A stretch of 64,000 bases of DNA from the NCBI GenBank assembly GCA_016932475.1, contig JAFGCU010000125.1, positions 84,163 through 148,162 of the forward strand, in the 5' to 3' direction. The notes under the pieces are model-generated. The model was not told the DNA's origin. It did not search any database and worked only from the letters and a program-made list of their open reading frames with translations. Both the position numbers and the translations under genes were made by a program. Each line of letters starts with the position of its first letter. Position 1 is the first letter of the stretch. Shown here piece after piece: positions 58,787 through 64,000 of this stretch. The stretch is from Anaerolineales bacterium (GTDB taxonomy: Bacteria > Chloroflexota > Anaerolineae > Anaerolineales > RBG-16-64-43).

Positions 58787-60499
58787 ATGGAATCCGACTC
58801 AATCATCATCGCCGCATCCAAACGGACGACCGTCCAGGTCTCGCTTCCCGACGGGCGCACGCTGGAGGGGCCGGCGGGCACGACCATCGAGGCGTTCCTG
58901 CGCGCCGCGGCCATGCGGACGGATCCCCCGGTAGTGGCCGCGCTTCTGGGCAAGGAGCTGTGCGAGCTCTCGCATCCGGTCACCGCGGATGCGGACCTCG
59001 TTCCGCTCGACACCGGAACGAGCGACGGGTCGAGAATTTACCGGCGTTCGCTGGTGTTCCTGCTCGTCGTCGCCGTGCGCGAACTGTTCCCGGGTTCGGA
59101 CGTGACGGTGGACCATTCGGTGAGCGACGGCGGATTCTTCTGCTCCGCGTATCGGCGCGCGCCCTTCTCGCCGGAGGAAATGCAGCGGATCGAAACCCGG
59201 ATGCGGGAAATCGCGCATGCCGACGAGCCCATCCGCCGGCGGGAGGTTCCTCTTCCGGAGGCGATCCGCCATTTCGAACGCGGAGGATTCTTGGATAAAC
59301 TCCGCCTGATGAAAGCCCGGCAAAAGGATTACCTGACACTCTACACCCTGCGCGGTATCGAGGATTACTTCCACGGCTACATGGTGCCCTCGACCGGGTA
59401 CCTGAAAAAGTTCCGCCTGCACCGGATGGGGATGGGATTGATCCTGCGCTTCCCGAAGCGGCACATGCCGTTGGAAATCCTTCCCAACGGGGATTATCCG
59501 AAGCTATGGGCGACCTTCCAGGAGTACGGGCACTGGCAGGAACGGCTGGGGCTTGAAGACGTAGGGATGCTCAACGAGGCGATCGACGGCGGGCGCGGCC
59601 GCGAAGTGATCCTGGTTGCGGAAGCCCTGCACGACCAGAAGCTGGCCGAGATCGCGCGACGCATCGCCGACGAACGGGACCGGGTCCGGCTGGTGCTGAT
59701 CGCCGGTCCGTCTTCCTCCGGAAAGACGACCTTCTCGCGCCGGCTTTCGATTCAGCTGCTATCGCAGGGGCTTCGCCCGTATCCGGTGGAAATGGACAAC
59801 TACTTTGTCGACCGGGATAAAACCCCGTGCGACGAATCCGGCGCGCCGGATTTCGAGTCCTTCGATGCGGTCGACCGGGATTTATTGAACGAAAACCTGG
59901 AGCAGCTGCTGAAGGGCGGGGAAGCCGCGCTGCCCCGGTTCGATTTTAAAACCGGGAAGCGCACCGCCGGAGACATTGTCCGGCTCCCGGCCAAAGCCGT
60001 AATCATCATGGAAGGCATCCACGGCCTTAATCCGGCGCTGCTCCCGAGATTCCAGACGGGCGAAATTTTCCGGATCTATGCCTCCGCCCTTACCCAGCTC
60101 AACCTGGACAGGCACAACCGCATCTCCACGACCGATACGCGCCTGATCCGGCGGATCGTCCGGGATGCGACCCAGCGCGGGCATTCCCCCGCTTCCACCA
60201 TCGCGATGTGGGACCGGGTCCGCCGCGGGGAACGGAAGAATATTTTCCTTTACCAGGAGAACTCCGACAGCATCTTCAATTCGGCGCTGATCTACGAGCT
60301 CGCGGCGTTGCGCCCGATTGCCGAACCGCTGCTGCGCCAGGTCATGCCGGAACAGCCGGAGTATATTGAAGCCAAGCGGTTGCTGGCGCTCCTGGCCTGG
60401 TTCCGCCCGATCTCGCCGGAGTTCATACCCGACGATTCGATCCTGCGTGAATTCATCGGCGGATCGATCCTCGAGCAGTTCCGGGTCTGGGGGACATAG
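58787..60499 (+). CDS. TGS-domain uridine kinase-like nucleoside kinase
   Basis: This 570-residue protein has a TGS domain (about 14-75, VQVSLPDGRTLEGPAGTTIEAF) and a threonyl-tRNA-synthetase-like second domain (about 95-240, with VTVDHSVSDGGFFCSAY and MLKARQ-type text). A C-terminal P-loop kinase of the uridine kinase family (about 295-490) completes it. The kinase has Walker A AGPSSSGKTTFSRRL, EMDNYFVDRDKTP and IIMEGIHGLNP. It probably phosphorylates a nucleoside and may sense translation status through TGS, but the substrate is unknown. The ATG at 58787 has no strong ribosome-binding site. The FAH gene starts 2 nt after its stop. Confidence 0.9.
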   Translation: MESDSIIIAASKRTTVQVSLPDGRTLEGPAGTTIEAFLRAAAMRTDPPVVAALLGKELCELSHPVTADADLVPLDTGTSDGSRIYRRSLVFLLVVAVRELFPGSDVTVDHSVSDGGFFCSAYRRAPFSPEEMQRIETRMREIAHADEPIRRREVPLPEAIRHFERGGFLDKLRLMKARQKDYLTLYTLRGIEDYFHGYMVPSTGYLKKFRLHRMGMGLILRFPKRHMPLEILPNGDYPKLWATFQEYGHWQERLGLEDVGMLNEAIDGGRGREVILVAEALHDQKLAEIARRIADERDRVRLVLIAGPSSSGKTTFSRRLSIQLLSQGLRPYPVEMDNYFVDRDKTPCDESGAPDFESFDAVDRDLLNENLEQLLKGGEAALPRFDFKTGKRTAGDIVRLPAKAVIIMEGIHGLNPALLPRFQTGEIFRIYASALTQLNLDRHNRISTTDTRLIRRIVRDATQRGHSPASTIAMWDRVRRGERKNIFLYQENSDSIFNSALIYELAALRPIAEPLLRQVMPEQPEYIEAKRLLALLAWFRPISPEFIPDDSILREFIGGSILEQFRVWGT

Positions 60500-60501
60500 G
60501 C

Positions 60502-61299
60502 ATGCGCTACGTGCGGTTTCGGCGCAAGGACGACGAAGCGGCGGTCCTGGGCTGGCTGGAGGGGGACCAGGTCGGCCTGGTCGCGGGGCCGCTGTTCGGC
60601 GCGCACCGGCGGATGCCCGTCAGTCACTCGCTGGCTTCGGTGAGGCTGGCGGCGCCCTGTCTTCCGGGGAAGATCATATGCATCGGACGAAATTACGCCG
60701 ACCATGCCCGGGAACACCACGTCGATATTCCGGATGTCCCGCTGCTGTTTATGAAACCCCCTTCGGCTGTGATCGGCCTGCGGGAGGAGATCATCCTGCC
60801 GCCGCAATCCGAACAGGTGGAACACGAAGGCGAGCTGGCGGTGGTCATCGGCCGCCGAATCCGCAACGCCTCAACCGAAGAGGCGATGGCGGCCGTGTTC
60901 GGGTACACCGCCGCCAACGACGTCACCGCCCGGGACCTGCAGCAGCGGGACGGCCAGTGGACCCGCGCCAAGGGGTTCGATACGTTTTGCCCGCTCGGCC
61001 CGTGGATCGACACGGAGGTGGACCCGCATGATCTGCGGATTACCTGCCGTGTGAACGGCCGGATCCGCCAACTGGAATCCACGCGGGATATGGTTTTTTC
61101 CATCACGCAACTGATCACGTTCATATCCGGGATCATGACGCTCGACCCGGGCGATATCGTCCTCACCGGGACTCCGGCCGGCGTGGGCAAGCTGGAATCG
61201 GGGGATACGGTCCAGGTGGAAATCGAAGGAATCGGCATTCTGGAGAATCCGGTTCTCGGTCCGGAGACCGAGGCGCCGGATTCCCCGCAACCTGATTGA
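60502..61299 (+). CDS. Fumarylacetoacetate hydrolase family protein
   Basis: This 265-residue protein has an N-terminal cap and a FAH catalytic domain. It shows KIICIGRNYADHAREHH, LFMKPPSAVIG, VEHEGELAVVIGRR (metal-binding Glu residues), AANDVTARDLQQRDGQW with the third acidic ligand, and TPAGVG. Relatives are acylpyruvases, oxaloacetate decarboxylases and 2-hydroxyhepta-2,4-diene-dioate isomerases. The exact substrate cannot be assigned. The ATG at 60502 is 2 nt after the kinase stop, so the genes are co-transcribed. Confidence 0.92.
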   Translation: MRYVRFRRKDDEAAVLGWLEGDQVGLVAGPLFGAHRRMPVSHSLASVRLAAPCLPGKIICIGRNYADHAREHHVDIPDVPLLFMKPPSAVIGLREEIILPPQSEQVEHEGELAVVIGRRIRNASTEEAMAAVFGYTAANDVTARDLQQRDGQWTRAKGFDTFCPLGPWIDTEVDPHDLRITCRVNGRIRQLESTRDMVFSITQLITFISGIMTLDPGDIVLTGTPAGVGKLESGDTVQVEIEGIGILENPVLGPETEAPDSPQPD

Positions 61300-61311
61300 T
61301 GGAGGAACGGC

Positions 61312-61866
61312 ATGGGATTGAAATCGGATCGCTGGATCACGCAGATGGCGAAGGAACACCGGATGATCGAGCCGTTTGTGGACGCCCAGGTGCGCCAGGG
61401 GGTCATCTCGTACGGGGTGTCGTCCTACGGATATGATATCCGCGTGGCGGACGAGTTCAAGATCTTCACCAACCTCAATTCCGCGATCGTCGATCCGAAA
61501 GCGTTCGACATGAAATCGATGGTCGATTTCCGCGGCGACGTGTGCACCATCCCCCCGAATTCCTTCGCCCTGGCGCGGACGGTCGAATATTTCCGCATCC
61601 CGCGCAGCGTCCTGACGCTCTGCGTCGGCAAGAGCTCCTATGCCCGGTGCGGGATTATCGTCAATGTCACCCCTTTCGAACCCGAATGGGAAGGCTTTGT
61701 GACACTCGAGGTTTCCAACACCACGCCGCTCCCGGCGCGGATCTACGCCAACGAGGGGATCGCCCAGGTGATCTTTTTGGAAGCCGACGAGGAATGCCTG
61801 GTTTCCTACGCCGATAAGAAGGGCAAGTACCAGGCGCAGCAGACGATCGTCCTGCCGAAAGTGTGA
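61312..61866 (+). CDS. dcd: dCTP deaminase
   Basis: Dcd deaminates dCTP to dUTP, the first step from dCTP to dUMP for thymidylate synthesis. The 184-residue protein has [39 protein letters not shown], the active-site stretch [32 protein letters not shown] with the catalytic Glu, and [11 protein letters not shown]. The ATG at 61312 follows GGAGGAACGGC. It complements ThyX elsewhere in the window. It is 12 nt after the FAH gene, and the palindrome array starts right after its stop. Confidence 0.95.
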   Translation: MGLKSDRWITQMAKEHRMIEPFVDAQVRQGVISYGVSSYGYDIRVADEFKIFTNLNSAIVDPKAFDMKSMVDFRGDVCTIPPNSFALARTVEYFRIPRSVLTLCVGKSSYARCGIIVNVTPFEPEWEGFVTLEVSNTTPLPARIYANEGIAQVIFLEADEECLVSYADKKGKYQAQQTIVLPKV

Positions 61867-61869
61867 CTT

Positions 61870-62071
61870 GTAGGGGCGACCCATTGGGTCGCCCCCACAA
61901 GGCGAGGCAGCGACCCATTGGGTCGCCCCGACAAGGTGAGGCAGCGATGCATTGGGTCGCCCCCACAAGGTAAGGCAGCGACCCATTGGGTCGCCCCCAC
62001 AAGGTGGTGAGGCAGCGACCCAATGGGTCGCCCCTACAAGGTGAGGCAGCGACCCATTGGATCGCCCCTAC
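61870..62071. repeat. Array of six palindromic 34-bp repeats
   Basis: Six near-identical units run head to tail, starting at 61876, 61910, 61944, 61978, 62015 and 62049; the spacing is 34 bp except one of 37. Each has a palindrome based on GGCGACCC-ATT-GGGTCGCC and a linker CCACAAGGTGAGGCA. The first is preceded by GTAGG and the last ends CCCTAC. Copy 3 has GATGC in place of GACCC, and copy 6 has GGATCGC. The array lies between dcd and the convergent comEA. It is not a CRISPR because the linkers are constant. Confidence 0.9.
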
Positions 62072-62617
62072 TCAAACCTCGACCAAATCCCGGATTTTAT
62101 TCAGGAGCGACTGCCCAACGCCCTCCACGTTCAACAAGTCATCGACGGATTGGAACGGGCCGTTCGTTTCCCGGTAGTCGATTATGCGCTGGGCGAGGAC
62201 CGGCCCGATGCCGGGCAGGGATTCCAGTTCCGCGAGCGTGGCGGTGTTGAGGTTGATTTTCCCGCCGCCCGGAGGAGTCGGCTGCGGAGTTCCCGGCAGG
62301 GGAGTGGGCGTGATCAGCGGGACGCGAACATCCTGGCCGTCGCTGAGCGGCGCGGCCAGATTCAGGCGCGATGTGTCGGCCCGGGGGAGTGCCCCGCCCG
62401 CGGCCTGCAGCGCGTCCTGAAGGATGCTGCCGGGCGGGAGTGTATAAATTCCAGGGGCGACAACCGCGCCGCGAACGGAAACGCGCACCCCGGGCGGATC
62501 GAGCGGTGTGGAGAGGAGGATCGGCTTCCCCTCCATGCGGCCGTTTCCCACGAGGATCAAGGCCGCGGAAATCAGGCCGGCGCCCAAACCCATCAGAAAA
62601 GATTGCCAGGTTTTCAT
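62072..62617 (-). CDS. comEA: ComEA-like DNA-binding protein
   Basis: ComEA binds double-stranded DNA outside the membrane during natural transformation. The 181-residue protein has an N-terminal transmembrane anchor (about 3-25), an SLBB domain (VRVSVRGAVVAPGIYTLPPGSILQDALQAAGG), a Pro/Thr linker, and a C-terminal helix-hairpin-helix pair (INLNTATLAELESLPGIGPVLAQRIIDYRETNGPF, VEGVGQSLLNKIRDL). The ATG at 62617 is preceded by GGAGGGGGAT; an ATG four codons upstream is less well placed. No comEC or comF is adjacent. The stop lies at the edge of the palindrome array. Confidence 0.9.
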   Translation of the reverse strand: MKTWQSFLMGLGAGLISAALILVGNGRMEGKPILLSTPLDPPGVRVSVRGAVVAPGIYTLPPGSILQDALQAAGGALPRADTSRLNLAAPLSDGQDVRVPLITPTPLPGTPQPTPPGGGKINLNTATLAELESLPGIGPVLAQRIIDYRETNGPFQSVDDLLNVEGVGQSLLNKIRDLVEV

Positions 62618-62835
62618 ATCCCCCTCCATTGAAATTGCGGCAGCGATCGTGTATCGCGGCCGCGGATCTTCATCGACGACGCGAAAACGGCCACCTCACG
62701 CAAGACAGGCATTCGGGTGTCGCGGTTTGCTTCATCCCCCTTTACCGGCGAAGGAGAACACCGGCCTTCGCGGAAAACAACCGACCGGAATGAGGGGACC
62801 GGGATTCTGCAACCCCGGCCCCATGATTCATGGAA

Positions 62836-63531
62836 TCATCCGCCGACTTTGAGCAGTTCGCGGTCGATTGCGTCGAACAGCCATTCGAAATCCGCCGAAG
62901 TGCCGCTGACGACCACCCCGTTTACAAAGAAGGTCGGGGTGCCGTTTATCCGCAAGGCGTTCCCGCGCTGAACATCCGCATTTACTACGTTAAGATGGGT
63001 TTGGTTGCTGAGGCATTGATTGAACTGCAGGCTGTCCAGATGCAGCTGGGCGGCGAAGGCCTGCAGACGGGCTGTGTTGAAGTAACCCTGGTTCTCGCCC
63101 GATTGATTCTGGTAGAGGTGATCGTGGTACTCCCAGAACATATCCTGGTCGCCCGCGCACAGCGCCGCCAGCGCGGCGAGATGGGATTCGCTCCCGCCCG
63201 AGACGAAGCTGTCCACGACCGGGTAGCTGCGATAAATGAACAGAATTCTTCCCGGCTTGATGTATTCCTCGCGCAGCCGGATTTCGGCGGTTGTGGCGAA
63301 CAGGCCGCAGAAAGGACACTGGTAATCGGAAAATTCTTCGACCACGACCCTGGCATTGGGATTGCCCGCTTCCCGCGGAGGGAAGCTCATGTCGATCGGG
63401 GCGCTTTGGCTGGCGATGATGGCCACAATGGCGACAATACCGACGATGGCGCCGATGCCCAACAGCACATTCCGCTGCAGGTTTTTCGAGGACGAACGCT
63501 GACGTGAAAAGTTCTTATGTTTCTTGGGCAT
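62836..63531 (-). CDS. DsbA-like thiol-disulfide oxidoreductase, membrane-anchored
   Basis: This 231-residue protein has a basic N-terminus and a transmembrane anchor (about 21-42, NVLLGIGAIVGIVAIVAIIAS), followed by an extracytoplasmic DsbA-type thioredoxin domain. The active site is CPFC (C72, C75) in VVVEEFSDYQCPFC. The helical insert (DMFWEYHDHLYQNQSGENQGYF) and the cis-Pro loop NGTPTFFVNG are typical of Chloroflexota and Gram-positive DsbA/BdbD proteins. The ATG at 63531 follows GGAGGGGTA at rather short spacing. It may form disulfides in exported proteins such as the Cys-containing M23A lipoproteins, which is inference. It is in the same orientation as comEA, 218 nt upstream. Confidence 0.93.
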   Translation of the reverse strand: MPKKHKNFSRQRSSSKNLQRNVLLGIGAIVGIVAIVAIIASQSAPIDMSFPPREAGNPNARVVVEEFSDYQCPFCGLFATTAEIRLREEYIKPGRILFIYRSYPVVDSFVSGGSESHLAALAALCAGDQDMFWEYHDHLYQNQSGENQGYFNTARLQAFAAQLHLDSLQFNQCLSNQTHLNVVNADVQRGNALRINGTPTFFVNGVVVSGTSADFEWLFDAIDRELLKVGG

Positions 63532-64000
63532 TACCCCTCCGGACCAGGGTTGTTGGCTGAATGATTAGGGACAATCGGGCAAGTTTGCCATGATTGCGGA
63601 GAATTGTCTAGGATAGGGTGGAGGGACGGCCGATTCTCCCGTGCGGGATGGACCTCCATCCGTCTGGACCTTCACCCCGGCGACGGGTACGAGGACCCAT
63701 TTCCATTATTAACCTCGAAAGACCGAAGAAAAATTGAATGGAGGATGAACATGTTTTTTTATTAGGCTTCAAAACCACTGCCTATGGCAGTGAGTAGATT
63801 GAAAAGGTTCTACCGGTGAAGTGGAAATTTTTTATAGGCTGAATAATCATGTGACAATCGGGCTGATGTGTTCTCAAAGGATACAGGGAAAATACCGCAT
63901 CACGGCCCGACTCCCCTTCCCCCCAGGGTTCCTCCGTTTCAGAGGATGGTTCTAATCCCCCCATCCCGAAGGGATGGGGGGAGCGATCTCGGGGGGAGGG
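63532..64000. other. Intergenic tail of the window
   Basis: This 469-nt stretch has no credible gene. Part (63740-63870) is notably AT-rich compared with the rest of the window and contains a hairpin CACTGCC-TAT-GGCAGTG (63777-63793). An 11-bp perfect stem (CCCCCCATCCC / GGGATGGGGGG, 3-nt loop) lies at 63957-63981. The AT-rich part could be a relic of an insertion sequence or a promoter region for a gene beyond the window. Confidence 0.45.

Noticed and set aside
61870..62071. Regularly spaced palindromes suggesting a CRISPR array
   Set aside because: The sequence between palindromes is constant, the period is 34 bp with almost no spacer, and there are no cas genes.

Overview
The window is a GC-rich, gene-dense bacterial chromosome segment. 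It carries about 55 protein genes, one tRNA, RNase P RNA, a cobalamin riboswitch and several families of small palindromic repeats. The most likely source is a Chloroflexota bacterium (Anaerolineae-like). This rests on gene content and family style, not on a database search. The supporting features are: a short IF-2 without the long N-terminal extension, a type 2 IPP isomerase, a double-domain ThyX, a Gram-positive-type rpmB / asp23-fakA-recG neighbourhood, LysM-M23 lipoproteins with Ser/Thr/Pro-rich linkers, and no outer-membrane or LPS genes. Codon use and GC content look even across the window. I see no phage, plasmid, intact insertion sequence or CRISPR array.

Layout. 1-6.2 kb: the 3'-truncated glgC, a small HExxH protein, a sugar-type ABC binding lipoprotein, a GNAT acetyltransferase, a phosphohexomutase and a PAS-GGDEF protein. 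6.8-10.9 kb: mfd and pth. 11-18.6 kb: a secreted protein, then a signalling operon of ligand-binding hybrid sensor kinase, single-domain receiver, REC-PAS-GAF-HD-GYP protein and a small protein. 18.8-22.7 kb: hemW, a prenyl diphosphate synthase translationally coupled to type 2 IPP isomerase, and acpP. 23-34 kb: a long minus-strand information-processing block (nusA-rnpM-infB-rbfA-nrnA-truB-ribF-thyX-ppiase), preceded by trxA and two OsmC-family proteins. 34.3-36.8 kb: scpA-mutL. 37-45.4 kb (minus): asp23-fakA-fakB-fakB-membrane protein-recG-coaD-coiled coil, ending at a strong terminator and divergent from rpmB. 45.9-50.6 kb: three tandem paralogous LysM / M23A-type peptidase lipoproteins, followed by rnpB, a NERD-FHA protein and a small membrane protein. 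53-55.5 kb: crtB-crtI. 55.8-58.5 kb: a B12-riboswitch-controlled btuC-btuD-pduO operon. 58.7-63.5 kb: tRNA-Asn, a TGS-type nucleoside kinase, a FAH-family enzyme, dcd, a six-copy palindrome array, comEA and a DsbA-like protein.

How the parts fit. The IPP isomerase and prenyl synthase can supply GGPP for CrtB/CrtI, giving phytoene and its desaturated products. FakA with two FakB (DegV) proteins suggests uptake and phosphorylation of exogenous fatty acids, and acpP lies elsewhere in the window. The sensor kinase, receiver and HD-GYP protein look like a pathway that couples a periplasmic small ligand to c-di-GMP breakdown. The SGEDF diguanylate cyclase could be a counterpart. The riboswitch operon links cobalamin uptake to its adenosylation.

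The most unusual items are the triplicated M23A lipoproteins, a pair of about 260-300 bp inverted MITE-like repeats 14 kb apart, the six-fold 34-bp palindrome array, the double ThyX with complementary degenerate motifs, and the NERD-FHA fusion. I did not find a system that I would call wholly new.
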